This document shows, in pieces, positions 1 through 23,438 of a DNA stretch of 64,000 nucleotides. The stretch is from Wuchereria bancrofti (lineage: Eukaryota > Nematoda > Chromadorea > Rhabditida > Onchocercidae), in assembly GCA_005281725.1 (NCBI GenBank), contig SSBO01000001.1, positions 1,100,399-1,164,398 on the forward strand. Reading direction: 5' to 3'. The position numbers were made by a program, and so were the translations under genes. The notes beneath the pieces were generated by a model, which was not told the DNA's origin, ran no database searches, and was given only the letters and a program-made list of their open reading frames with translations. Position 1 is the first letter of the stretch. Each line of letters opens with the position of its first letter.

Positions 1-11539
<11,539 letters not shown>

Positions 11540-12579
11540 ACTTGACTGGTAGATGTCAAATTAACAATCATAACGTATTTTCACATTGACTTTTGCAACC
11601 CTGCAAAATCCTTCAATAACAATAAATGTCCTTTTCTCTCTTTCTCAAATAGTGTGAAATTTCATGTACAACTTACGACACAAAGAATTACACCGAATCA
11701 TTAACTTGACCCTGACCTTTCACATAACCCCACGATGACTCATCCACCCACTCACCTTTCCATCACTGGAACCGAACTTCATCGAGCCTGTTTTGACCTT
11801 CGGCAACAAACGGCCATAGCAATAATACCGTACTCCCTCCAACATGATGAGCAATTGAACGTTATAAGAATCATACCATTCAATGCAACTAAAAATTCCC
11901 AGATTCAACATTCGGTTGTCTGCGTGGTTTTTCCTCTTTTCTTTCTTTCTTTGATTTAAATTGTTGTTATGTAAATTAAGTGCGTTGACTTAGAAGAAGA
12001 AATTGGTTTTGGTGCATGGAAATGAGAAATAACGATATTGCGCGTTGAAGTGTGGTTTTTGATATTCAGGAATTATTGGCATAAATAAAGATTGACAAAT
12101 AAAAAAGTTTGTAGATTAACCAAGCAACAATTTAAGTGACTGATGCTTGAAAATTTTTTGGATTAATTATATTTAAGCTTATTAAATATTCATTTAATAC
12201 TATGAATATAGTTATTAAGTGATATAAGTATAGGTAATACCTAGTGATGTCAAGGGAGCAAGAGAGAGAAAAAAACGACAAAAACAGCGGCAAAAAATTG
12301 TTTTTATTAACATAGAACAATAGTGAGTGTTTTAAAAATGTTTTAAAAGTAAGAGAATGCTGCTTGAAGTGTTAAAGTTGGACAATATATTGTACCTTCA
12401 TTGCAAAATTTATGCTAGAATTTGATTTTTGAATAAAGAAAATTTACGTTTCTTTATTTTATTTTTAGTCATTTTTCAGCTTTTAATTTTTTGATCTGAG
12501 ATTACAAAATGTAAAAGCTGAAGTTCTTAAGATGCGAGTATTTAAATTCATAACTCGGAATTTTATTTTTTGCAGAGAT
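11540..12579. promoter_or_regulatory. divergent intergenic region between ssl-1 and the JAZF1-like gene
   Basis: About 1.04 kb separates two start codons pointing away from each other, so it must hold the 5' regulatory DNA of both genes. It is AT-rich, with no conserved ORF that I recognise; the short open frames at 11720-11959 overlap on both strands and resemble no known protein. I see no convincing TATA box. Both genes have 3' splice acceptor-like sequence just before the ATG, consistent with spliced-leader trans-splicing, so real transcription starts could lie anywhere within the region. Confidence 0.5.
12563..12575 (+). promoter_or_regulatory. probable spliced-leader trans-splice acceptor of the JAZF1-like gene
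   Basis: The pyrimidine-rich run tttattttttgcag ends four bases before the ATG at 12,580. The short open frame upstream of it resembles nothing. In nematodes this arrangement (T-rich tract, cag, very short leader, ATG) is typical of SL1 trans-splicing. No outron or cDNA evidence is available from sequence alone. Confidence 0.45.
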
Positions 12580-15500
12580 ATGGCTTTAGCACTGTTAAGT
12601 GTCAACATTTGTCAGTTCAGTGGCTGCGGACTTAACTTTGGAAACCTCCATGATTTGCTTCAACACATCGAGGAGACACATATCCGTAATTTAATTTGTT
12701 TTATTATTTTTTTGTTTTTTTTAACCTAATTAGAATTAGAATATCATAAGTTTTTTTTAGTTTTAAAAATATGAATCTGTCATCTTTTGTTCGCAAATTT
12801 TCTAGTTGTCCTGTCTGATCTGGTTTTCTATTCCGTTGTAGTGAAAGATACAAAGAGAATAGTAAAGCAGGCATCTCGAATAATATTAAAAACCATTAAG
12901 ACAATAGATTTCTACTTGGTTCCTACTTGAATGTTAGGTAAAACTGAGAAGGTAAACTTTTAATTTCCAGCTTTATCGGAGTGAAGAAGAGCTGAATAAT
13001 AGCATGCTGTATGTATTGAGTAGAGCGAAGTGATAATGGGTGTTTGTAAAAAAGTAACATTGACATGCGATTATTGGTGCAATGCAGATAATGAATGAAT
13101 GCATATTTGATACTTGACGTGTAGACTTTGAATTTCATTAGTTATAATTGCAGCTATAATTGAGGATGAAATGAAGAAGAAAGAAGAAAATGCTAAAAAC
13201 TCTTCCCTGGACGATGATCCTTCGAAAGCTGCGGCATTAACCGCTGTTTTTCCGATAAGCACAATTTGCAAGTAAGCTTTCTGTTCAAGTTTCAAAAATA
13301 TTTTGCCATTAGTCGACAGAATTAGATGTGTTTTGAAGTTTTATGATTAAGCATTATCTTCTGAGATTTGTGTTTAATTCAAAAATAGGATTTGTCTTTG
13401 TCTTTAATGGGAAGATTAAAAATAAGGTAGGAATGTTTTTGGAAAACTAATTTCTTCTAATTTATTATTTTCAGGTTATTTTCAAAACTTCCTCCTCATA
13501 AAGCAGTTCCGATCAATCCCGAACCCGTGAAGCTTGCAATCGGCCACTACAGGTTGTAACTTCAACTGCTAAACTTTGATATTTCCACTGCCAGAGATGT
13601 TACAGGATTGCAGCACTTTTCAGTAAAAGCTGTCTTAGATCTTATTCTGAAATGTGCTTCACCTTGGATTTACCACTTCCATTGCGCTACCGACGTACGA
13701 AATGGTCGTATTTCTTTCGTGAATCATTTGTTTTTTAACATTAAATGCAAATCGGAATTACTTTTAGACCAGTTCCGTGGTTTTCCAGGAAAAAAACATT
13801 AGCGTCTGCAGTTGTCGGTGCGAATGTTTTTGGACAAGCTGGAGACAAATCACGTTTTGGTAGTTTTCGAAATTCTAATTTGTTGTTTATGTTGTCAGTT
13901 GTTGCTTCATTTATTATAGAAATGATCCTGTGAGCACTAACGTTGAAAATTTGGGAAGTTTGTTACAGGCTTTCTACAAAACTGAAAGATTATTGATCCT
14001 GTGAGCACTAACGTATACTAAAAATATATACTAAAAACAAATGCCCCAAAACTTATTGCCAGTGCTTCTTTTTCTCTAAGGAATAAAAGTCAGAAAATTC
14101 GAAATGGTTTTATTTTCGAAGCTATTCCATACCTTTTCAGATCAACATGATGAAGAATCAAATGATTCATACAGAAACGAGGATTGTGATGACTATGAGC
14201 AAGGGTGAGATTTAATAAAAATTTATATTATCTTGTAGTCTTATAAGAAGCACTTTGTGGAAGAGCCTGAGAACCCTGTGATATTTTTTTGAAGTCAGTA
14301 AAGGGTGCTTCCTTTGGCTACCAAGATTTTGATCTATTTTGCTAAGATGTAAATAGCTTATAAATGACTTCACAGAGCGTAGATGTTAGGACCCGAAAGA
14401 TGGTGAACTATACTTAAGAATGAAATCATAGGAAGTTACGATGAAGGTCCGAAGCGATTTTGAAGTACAGATCGATCGTCTGACTTTGAGGGGGGGGGAG
14501 GTAATCGAACCATCCCTCTGAAGTTTCCCTTAGGATAGCTCGAATACGTAATATTCAGTAAAGCAGTTATATTCCGTTCCTATTTGAATTTCTTCCTTCA
14601 TTTGTCGTGTATTAGGTTGTTTAAGTTTCGTGTTATTGCATTTCATTTCAAATAAATAGGACCGATGAAAGGCGACACAAATGTCCAGTTGAAGGATGCA
14701 ACAAACGATACAAGAATCTGCAAGGAGCACGTTATCATGCGCGTCAAGTACATGGCTATACTGAGGATAACGGCACCAATAATGCAGTATCGTTTGACTT
14801 GACTGCTGTAGTGCCTGGACAAGTTGCGCCACTGATTCAGTCCGGTGCACCTAGTAAATATGCGAAGTTTGTTATTTTTTGAGAAAGAAAATAATGCTTT
14901 AATGCTTTAATTTTAACAGAATTAATCCTAAACTGTCATTATTTGCAGTTTGCGTCCTTACAAATGTAGTCAATGTTCAAAGCGTTACAAAACTATTGTT
15001 GGATTAAATAACCATGTGCAACAGTCACATCAACGTATTAATAACGGTAAACTGTTTTTCTACTGAATCATTAGTTTGTAACTCCTCAATTAATTAATAA
15101 AAATGAAGTTGCAGCTGGGAATCCTGCTATGTCAACAAATCTAGTACCAGTTTCGCCCTCAGCTGTCTCAATTTCAACAACATATAATAACGTTGCATCA
15201 CCGGCGACTTCCACTTATGTACATCTTTGAACTTCTTATTGAGCATACTTATAGTTCAGAATAATACAGGTGTACCAAATCAGTTCACGCTGTTTTGCAT
15301 TTTTCCAATTGGGATGTTTTCAGCTCCAGATTAATGAAATTGATGTTCTGTGTATCATGCAATGAATAACGCTGTATGTAAAGGCAGGAAAGATGGAAAA
15401 ATATAGCATAGGCCATTTTTTCTGCTTTCATATAGAAATGCAAAACTGGTTAGTTATAGGTGACTGCTGAAGGTGATGAACATGTGGCAGTATCGTCGGG

Positions 15501-15845
15501 CTATTTGACATCGGCAGTTCAAAATGCAACGCAAGTTCGAATTAACACACAGCCTTTGCCGTCTCTTCCATCAGTTGCTGGACAGCAATACCAGCAGCAG
15601 GTATGCTGTACTACAGGTATGTTTTAGTTTTTCTTTCTTGAATCCAATTTAGGTTCAAACTTCAGATGTCTCAACCTACTAATGTAACAAAGCTTGTGTC
15701 GACAGTTAATGGTATGATGACAAGGAATATGAATGCTCTGTCATCATATGGTCCACAAACAAGTGAATCGTTAACTCCAGTCATACCTCGACCGGATACG
15801 CCGCAGGTCACTGATTTTTGCGTTCAAATGAATAAAAGGCACTAA
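12580..15845 (+). CDS. JAZF1-like C2H2 zinc-finger protein
   Basis: Orthologue-like to human JAZF1, a nuclear zinc-finger protein associated with NuA4/TIP60 (established for the human protein). Ten exons, phases consistent: 12580-12685, 13154-13271, 13475-13552, 13789-13859, 14141-14204, 14660-14866, 14949-15046, 15115-15218, 15460-15600, 15666-15845; 388 residues. Finger 1 is N-terminal (C11, C16, H29, H34; CQFSGCGLNF), an acidic DEESND-rich linker precedes finger 2 (C154, C159, H172, H177; CPVEGCNKRYKN), and finger 3 is C221, C224, H237, H242. This N-terminal finger plus acidic linker plus paired fingers is the JAZF1 layout. Unlike human JAZF1 (about 243 residues, ending soon after finger 3) a tail of about 145 Ser/Thr/Gln/Pro-rich residues follows. 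The exon 3-4 junction skips an open stretch at 13,578-13,787 that resembles nothing. Exon 8 could alternatively run to a stop 9 bases past its donor. Confidence 0.82.
13923..14014. repeat. pair of 21-bp direct repeats in an intron
   Basis: The word tgatcctgtgagcactaacg plus a final t occurs at 13,923-13,943 and again at 13,994-14,014, 71 bases apart, inside an intron of the JAZF1-like gene. Surrounding sequence is not repeated. A small local duplication is the simplest reading. Confidence 0.8.
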
Positions 15846-16168
15846 AAGAAAGATCTCTGGTACATTTCATCTTGAAATGTACTACCATCCTGACATTTGA
15901 TTTGAGTTGAAAGGTTCTTATCTTTTCCTTAACATCAATAACATTTTATATGCAAAATTTTAGTATTTTACTGACGCAAAGATGTTGTCTAAATTACGTC
16001 AAATGCGAAAACTTGAAATAAAATTCACGTTTTAGAAACCAAATCAAGCCGGATACAACAAATAGGACATCAACAACATTTCATTTGTCTTACTCGCTGT
16101 TGTTTTTTCGGCAGCGTAGTTGGAATATGTATAAAATCATTATGTACACATGAACAATATTAACAAAA
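15846..16168. other. convergent 3' intergenic spacer with plus-strand poly(A) signal
   Basis: 323 bases between the stop codons of the JAZF1-like gene (plus) and xpb-1 (minus). AATAAA at 16,017-16,022 on the plus strand is a plausible polyadenylation signal for the JAZF1-like mRNA, about 170 bases after its stop. I see no canonical AATAAA for the minus-strand gene here. No coding signal. Confidence 0.55.
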
Positions 16169-19100
16169 TTATTTAAACGCTCGAAATCTTCGGAATAATG
16201 GATGTCGATCTTCATCTTTGACAGTTCTTGTTTTCTGCGCGTAGGAAATAGAGTTGCTTCCAGAGAATGATGAAAACGAGCCTTCTTTTCTCGTTGTCTA
16301 TAAAATAAGCTAATATTTGCAAGCAAGTGATGAAAAACATAGCAAACGCCAAAAGTGAAGATAACAATCCGAAACAGAAGAAATGATGTGGCTTTTTGTA
16401 TTTTTGGGCTTATGGCTGATACTACAAGAATCTTGGAGATAAAATCAATCATGAGAATTAGTAGAGAAATTAAATCCAACTTATATTCAAATACTGATAA
16501 GTATGGGAAGATATACACATTACGTAATAGCCTATATAAAACAAAAAACTTTTCTAACTTCTACAAGTATGAACTCGGGTTCAAGAAGTATATCAGAAAT
16601 TCACTTACTTTCGTTTCTTTTGAACCATCTACATTTTCTTCTTTAATATCTTCCTCTTCAGCATCTGCATCCGAAGCGGCTAGTACCTGTTGCAGCAACT
16701 GGAGTTGAGATTCTTTTGTGGCCAATTTCAAGGTTTCTTTTTCCATTCCCGGTAGTCGGTTTACAACCTATTTAAAATTTACAAAGATTTCTTTTTTTCC
16801 ACAAATCAAAATTTATAGACTTTTTCACAAAAAGTTCACAAATTTGTAGAAGTAATAAGTGGAGACTTTTGGCTTTTTTTGTCCTTAAAATAATTTCATT
16901 CGACATAACCGACATGATAACACAAACCTTATAAGCATAACCTTGATTCACTAAGAAACGTTGTCGTTTGCGTGAGTAACTCATTTCAACAGTATCCTGA
17001 AAAAGCATAGTAGAACACAGACACACAAAAAATTAGAAAATATTAAAGGTGTTACCTGCGAAACCAATGAATAAAAGAATGCATTGAATCCATCGCCTGA
17101 ATTTTTCTTGGCTCGCAGTATACGTCCTAATCGTTGTGCTTCTTGTCTTCTAGAACCGCCTTGTGCAGAAATCTGGATCAAAACATTTGCTTCAGGCAGA
17201 TCGAAAGATGTGTCTGCAACCTGCAAGAGCATAAAATTCGGTCGGGCACGTGGAGTTTATTCATTTGTAGTTATAGTGACACAACTGCCAAATACCGTTG
17301 CTATTCAAGTATCATTTCATTTCATTATTTCTTTATTATATTTTCTTGTCATCTCGAACTGTGGAATTAGCTTTTAAATTTTAATATCAGTTGACTTATT
17401 TCGAGCAAACCTTTGACACGAAAATTGTGTTCACTTTCGGATTATACTGGAAATTTTGTAAGATTTTCATACGTTCATTCTGTCCTGTTTCACCATATAA
17501 AAATGGTTTGTCCATCTCTATGGCATATTTCTTCAACGCAAATACATTGTCAGAAAAGACGATGATCTTAAATTTGGAATAAATTACTACGAATAAGTAA
17601 TAACAACTGACTAATTTATTCTGATAGAACAAAGAAAGTTGGACAACTAGATCCAGCATCTGACGGTTCTCTAAAACAGATTTTGGGGAAGTATTCTAAA
17701 AGTACATTAATTTCCAGGGTTGTTGCAGCGGTAATTATCCGATACCTAAATGGGCATTTCCTTCTTGTTATTTATTCTTCAAGATTTATTGCCGTGGTGT
17801 TTACTTCAGCCGCTTATAAATGTTTGCTACTTTTCTCAAATCTTCACACAGAAAATATGCAGTGAATTGAATCCAACTTTACAACGGAAATGAAGATGAG
17901 CATTGACATTTGTATCTTGAATTTCCTTTTCAGCAAATTGCTTCCTTAGATATTGCACCATTTTACATATATTAACAGTTACTGCTGATTTTACTTTTTA
18001 TATTCAAAAAAATAAAAACTACAGCCCTTACCTTGTCATTACGCTGCTCGTGATACTTAATAAGGAACTGACATATGCGAAATTTATTGGGATTCATTAC
18101 AGCTAGCAAAAGACGGCGCCCAATTTGAGCACGCAAATAGTACGAATAAAATTCGGCACTCATAGGACACCAAACCTGGAAGAAAACTCGACGAGCATAT
18201 CATGTTACTATGTTTAATAAAAATTGACCTTAAATAAATAACACAACGGATCACCCCGTTAATCCTAATACTACATCTCCTTAAAAAGCTTTACCTCAGC
18301 ACACTGTACTTTTGCAATTTGTCCCGCTTTTTCAAGTTCCATCCAATTTGCTTCATATATTTTTGGACCAATCAAGAAATTTAAATCCGTAATTTTATCG
18401 TCTTCACGAACCAATGTAGCCGTTAATCCTAACTTACAATGTGCTCGAACAATTGTTAATACTCGTCGAAACATTTTAGCTGGTATTGTATGTACCTCTG
18501 CAAATTATCATAGTATATATATAAAAGTAATCTTTCTGGAAAATTGAAGAATGGAAGCTCGAACTTCTATCGAATTATGTGCAAAATATATTCATCATTC
18601 ACGTATTTACATATTCCGAACTAGAAAAAAGATGTATACCATCTAGCAAGACAAGTCCCCATTCACGGCTTTCGATATATTTCATAGCTTCTTCGGCTGC
18701 GTATGTTCTTTTTCCAGTATATGCAACCATGGAATAAGTACTTATGCATACGATTGGCTTATTAGCATTTGAACCAGATGGTACTGGGTCACGTGCCTCA
18801 CGCGTAAACCGAATCAATTGGTCGTCTCGAATTGTTGACCAGAGCTAAGCATTTGAAAAAAGAATTCTTTTCAAAAAATCTTTCAAAAGGTCCTTCTTTG
18901 TTTAAAAAAGTTTTATTCAAAATTGTCCGTGGAAAAATCTTCTGAAAACAACATAAAATAACTTTAATGAAAAATTACAGAAATATGGAAGATCTATCTA
19001 TCTATAAGTTAGAGAAAAATAATTAGTAATTGAAACAGTCACCTTAAATTGTCCACGCCATTGCTCTACTGAAACGTTTGACGTCGCTAACACCAAACAC

Positions 19101-21615
19101 CGTTTATTAACTGTTGTAGCTGCAGTAACGCCCACTAACGTTTTACCAGCACCACAAGGGAGGACAATAACACCAGAACGTGCACGACTGTTACCAAACA
19201 TCTTCCGTAAACTCTTTTCCTGATAAGGCCTGTCAACATGGTATCATTTGGATTTTGTAATATATGAATTTTTGTACATCAATTTCACAAATTTCTCTTT
19301 TAATTACATTCTAAACTAATATACAACGACACCTTAGATTAGTGGATGACTTCAGATCGATTCCAAGATTTTCATTGAAAGTATCATTACGAAAATCATA
19401 TTCCGCTAGCAATGGATATTCCAATTCGATGCAACGTTTCTGTACAACTTCAATCGATTCCTGCTTGATCTTTAAAAAAAATTTCAATTGTCATTGAATT
19501 TAAAAGGACTAATTTCTAAGATAAGTACATATAAGTTAAAATTTTTTTTTCTAATCTAAAAGAAAAAGAACCTTTTCATTTAACCTACTTCAAAAGTCAG
19601 CAGTTGAAGGTTTCTGATGGCTTCTTCATCCTCATCTTCATCATCACCTTCTAATTTACCATAATATGAATCGATATCCTCAGGCACATCACTTGACTTT
19701 TTGGCATCTTTTTCCTTTGCTTCTTGATGTTGATGTTGGATTCCCGGAATTTGTATTTTCTCCATGTTTATGTTCTAAGGAATAACAAGTTGTGCTAGGT
19801 CTTGGAAAAACAAGGAACAAATGATGCATAATATTAAGAGAAGAAAAGTTTGAAGAACATCCATAAACCTAACTTATAAACTCTACTTATTTGTAACACT
19901 TCTGCTAAATGTTCTACATGTCTTAAAAAAAAAATCATGACAATAACGAGCTGTTTAAGATTCCATATTCCATGTTATTCTATATTCCGGAAATCATTTG
20001 GTCTTTCAGAAGTCTTTCAGCTAGAGGCGTTTATCTTGCATTAGAGCTTACTGTTTGTGGTATTTCTGTCGCCGGTTTTTCTTCTATAAGGCATTGTTGG
20101 ATTACTTTATCCTTCAATAAAGTTTGTATAACGTCAGAATGGCGCGATTCAATGAAATATCGATTGTATTTGAGCACCAACTTTACTTTACCATAGCTAA
20201 GAGTACACATCTATAAATCAGGAAAATTATTCCGCAAGAATCCGTATAATATCTCTCTATTTCTTGAAACTGCATTACTTAACCTGAACAGCTGTAAAAC
20301 CTTTGTTCCCTAAACACATTTTCCGGAACACTTACTTGCTTTTTTGTTCACATAAAAAAATTTTTAGCATGAACTTAGCTGAAGGACTATTTATGAACCC
20401 TTGTGATTTTTAACTGATTAAATAAAATTTGAAAAAAAACGAGTCAATTCTTACCTTAATAAATTCAATAATTCCCTTCGGTAAGGAAGATTTCGATAAC
20501 CTTTCCAGATATTCAATAATATCACCGGTTTGCAAGCCGATTGACACAGCAGCATATAGTGAATAAGCCGTAAGTTGATATTCATGAATAAATTCTGGTC
20601 TACAGACTGGCTAAAATGATGAGATTAAAGTTTGATTTGAATGAAGCACAATGGACAATCTTACAACAATACGCTCAGTGAAATACATCATATTACTAAA
20701 CATGATACAGGTGCTATATAAGCCGATAGAAGTTTATTATCAAAATAAAATCAAACTGATCTAGTCGTTTTGATTCTTGCTATTTAAGTAGTGCCTCAAC
20801 GAATTCAGCTGCTAAATGAACTGCTTTTTGCTTAATATCTTCTCAGATATCTAAAGTGTAAATTTCGAAATTTGAAATATAAGGCTAGATAAATAGTAAA
20901 CAATTATCTATAAAACAATAAGCAACCTCAGAAATGGCAATCAAGAAATCATGGGCATGCTTATACACAGGACTGAATGATTCCAGGAAGATATGCCCAT
21001 CGGGAGCAACCCAAAGAGGACGTGATGCATGATCGGGTTTCAATTTCATTTCATGTCGGTAATCCTTCGCTCCAAAATCATCAGTACGTGTAACCATAGT
21101 CTGTCCTTCCAAATTGTGACTAGCTGCTTTTGGTACTAAAAATAAATAAACTTAATAACACGACAACCTTCCAAATGAGTATGAAAATAAGCAAGAAAGA
21201 ATGGCAGATTTCATAAAATTTTTACTGCAGACAGTCTAAGACCGGTACTAGGTGTAACTAAACACGTCAAATGATGTGAGGACAAGCGCGATATTGATAA
21301 CTCTCAAATTCATATCTAAGATTGGAACGTTATAATTCTGCACGTGGAAAAATTGAATATTTCATATTTTAATTACGTTTGTATTAAATCTGAGATCACT
21401 AACGTATCATTCCTAGAGCAAAATATAACATTTAAATCCTTCTCCATCAGCAAATATCTTCACAAAAAAAAAAAAAAGTAACCTGTAGCATCTTTATCAC
21501 TGGAAACACTTTTTTCACCTAAATTACTCGATTGAGAATTTTCATCAGCATTGAAATCGGCATTGTACTGCTCCCAGCGACCACGCTTACGCCGTTCACT
21601 TTTGCCAGGTGCCAT
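16169..21615 (-). CDS. xpb-1: XPB/ERCC3 helicase subunit of TFIIH
   Basis: 3'-5' DNA helicase/translocase of TFIIH, acting in promoter opening and nucleotide excision repair. Fifteen phase-consistent exons: 21615-21483, 21135-20927, 20610-20455, 20210-20052, 19774-19589, 19469-19333, 19229-19043, 18844-18640, 18497-18295, 18175-18032, 17566-17411, 17220-17056, 16996-16928, 16767-16609, 16297-16169; 798 residues, close to human (782). Visible: basic N-terminus, XPB damage-recognition-like region ([15 protein letters not shown]), Walker A LPCGAGKT near 350, DEVH near 457 built across an intron (GAT G/AG), RED motif in TLVREDDK near 490, motif [16 protein letters not shown], and C-terminal [12 protein letters not shown] matching the human end. 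Acidic DEDEDEE run near 265. The last exon is read in the frame required by phase; a longer open frame over the same bases is not the coding one. All helicase motifs are intact. Confidence 0.95.
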
Positions 21616-22268
21616 TCTCCCACTCTCAAACTACAACAGGTAATTCATGTAATGGAATCAGAAATTTAATTTGATTAAAATATTTGACTAAAATATTAAA
21701 TATCGTAAATAAATGCTAAAATATTAAAGGAATTCAAATCCTTTTTACAAGTATAGTGTTATGATGATTTAAATTATTTATTTTGCATTAAGCAATATTT
21801 TCAAATATTATTCATATCACCAAGGATACACAAATATCGTAAATAAGTGCTAGAATTACCCAAACGTATACATTTGTGAATAATAAAAAGTAACATAATA
21901 AACAATAAATTTTGAATTTAGGATGAAGTACTCGAAAATATTTGGACAATTCAAAACCCGTATTGAATCAGCGAGTACTGACTGGACATTTCAGATATAG
22001 CATTTATCGTAACATCGTATACACATCCTTATATTAATATAACATATCAGATAATTAGATCAAGTAATTACCTAATAAAACAACTCGAAAACTCAAAAAA
22101 GAAAAAGTATAGAAGAATCTAAAGTTTCGACTTGAGCAATCGCTGAATTTTCTCTCCTTCAGGAAATTTATTCCACTCAATTCAATAATCATTTGAAGAA
22201 TTAAAGTTTAAGCAAGCACCGAAATATTGGAAACGGAAGCTATGGACAAATTAAGTAACGAATGATAG
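21616..22268. other. intergenic spacer, xpb-1 promoter side and GTPBP10 3' end
   Basis: 653 bases between the xpb-1 start and the GTPBP10 stop, both genes on the minus strand. Plus-strand tttatt at 22,167-22,172 reads AATAAA on the minus strand about 97 bases after the GTPBP10 stop and is a good poly(A) signal candidate. An acceptor-like ttgtag lies about 15 bases before the xpb-1 ATG. The same-strand spacing would permit a nematode operon but nothing proves it. No coding signal. Confidence 0.5.
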
Positions 22269-23438
22269 TCAAGCAAGTACAGTTTTTTTAATGGAACCAA
22301 ACTTTGGCACTGATAGAGGATACAATCGTTTATAGAGAAATTCCAGCTGATTTTTCAAATCACCTAAGCGGCGTTCTTTTGCTGCAATCGGTATTACCGC
22401 TTTTACAGATAATGGCCTAGTAGGTCGCATCTCTTCTGGTAATGCATCTGGCCAATTTTCCTTTTTCAGGATTGAAACCAATTCATTAGCTTTCTGTTCA
22501 CCATTGGGTAAATCTATTTTATTCAGAGTAATGATCGTCGGCTTCATCACTAAAGCTGGATCATACTTCTCTAACTCTATATTCAGAAGTGCAACAGTTT
22601 CCAGTGCATTACGGTACGGATTACTTAAAGATAAGTCAAGTTTGAAACCAAGAACATCAACAACCATCAGTAATATATCGCTGAATTCCAGATGCTTTAG
22701 GAATTCTCTACCTCTTCCACGATTCAATGCTGCTCCTTCTAACAAACCTGGCAGATCAGCGATTGATAAACTGAATGAATTATCATCATCGTCTGTAGAT
22801 TCTAATTCCGATCCAAAGTTATTAATGTAACCAAGTTGAGGTTTAACTGTTGTAAATGGATAACAGGCTATTTTGATGTTTCTTTTTGGTACCAATGCTT
22901 TCATAACTGTTGATTTTCCTGCATTCGGGAAACCAACCAAACCGATATTTGGATGAAGCTTAAGGTGGAGGTCGACGAAAAATCGCTCACCAGCTGTTGC
23001 TTGAAAGCAATTCTCGGCGCAACCACCATGACCACCTCGTGCTATCACGTAATTGAAGAACGGTCGTGAACAACGTGCTATCAACATTTTAGTTTCCGCA
23101 TTTATTACATCGACACCTACCGGAACCTTGAGAATTTTTGACCTTCCATTTATACCAATGAGAGAAGTTTGTGAGGAGTTCATACCACTTTGAGCTTGCA
23201 CCTTCAATACACGATGTTTAGCATTCTTCACCATCGCTTCAAAAGTCATCTTCGAATGCCCAACCATAATCACATCACCACCATTTCCTCCAATACCATT
23301 AAATCGTTGCAATCCTTGTCCTCCATTACCTGCACGTACGAAAAGTCGTAAACGATCACGGTTGATAACTCCTTCGTTAGAAATTGTTGAAGCATACAAT
23401 TTTTGCTGCAGTTTGGTCATCTTGACCAATAGTCGCAT
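22269..23438 (-). CDS. GTPBP10: Obg-family GTPase, mitochondrial ribosome assembly (GTPBP10 type)
   Basis: Single-exon gene, 389 residues, the only long uninterrupted ORF in the window. N-terminal Gly-rich Obg domain (RLRLFVRAGNGGQG, GIGGNGGDV) about residues 29-155, then a G domain: G1 GFPNAGKST, G2 threonines in CYPFTTVKPQLG, G3 DLPGLLEG, G4 NKID, and a G5-like VKAVIPI. Domain order and lack of the bacterial Obg C-terminal domain fit GTPBP10 (ObgH2), which in humans assists mitochondrial large-subunit assembly; the closely related GTPBP5/MTG2 is the main alternative. The short basic N-terminus (MRLLVKMTKLQQK) could act as a mitochondrial presequence, which is inference. Loss of introns, while every neighbour is intron-rich, hints at past retroposition or intron loss, though no poly(A) remnant is evident. 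Confidence 0.9.
   Translation of the reverse strand: MRLLVKMTKLQQKLYASTISNEGVINRDRLRLFVRAGNGGQGLQRFNGIGGNGGDVIMVGHSKMTFEAMVKNAKHRVLKVQAQSGMNSSQTSLIGINGRSKILKVPVGVDVINAETKMLIARCSRPFFNYVIARGGHGGCAENCFQATAGERFFVDLHLKLHPNIGLVGFPNAGKSTVMKALVPKRNIKIACYPFTTVKPQLGYINNFGSELESTDDDDNSFSLSIADLPGLLEGAALNRGRGREFLKHLEFSDILLMVVDVLGFKLDLSLSNPYRNALETVALLNIELEKYDPALVMKPTIITLNKIDLPNGEQKANELVSILKKENWPDALPEEMRPTRPLSVKAVIPIAAKERRLGDLKNQLEFLYKRLYPLSVPKFGSIKKTVLA

Noticed and set aside
11720..11959. Overlapping short open frames on both strands between ssl-1 and the JAZF1-like gene
   Set aside because: Opposite-strand overlap, no homology, no splice partners; treated as promoter region.
13608..13802. Plus-strand open frame of 64 residues between JAZF1-like exons
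   Set aside because: Joining the exon ending 13,552 directly to 13,789 gives correct phase; the skipped frame has no resemblance to JAZF1.
16090..16518. Long minus-strand open frame ending in QLRCRKNNSE
   Set aside because: Covers the last XPB exon in the wrong frame; the phase-correct frame ends [12 protein letters not shown], matching the XPB C-terminus.
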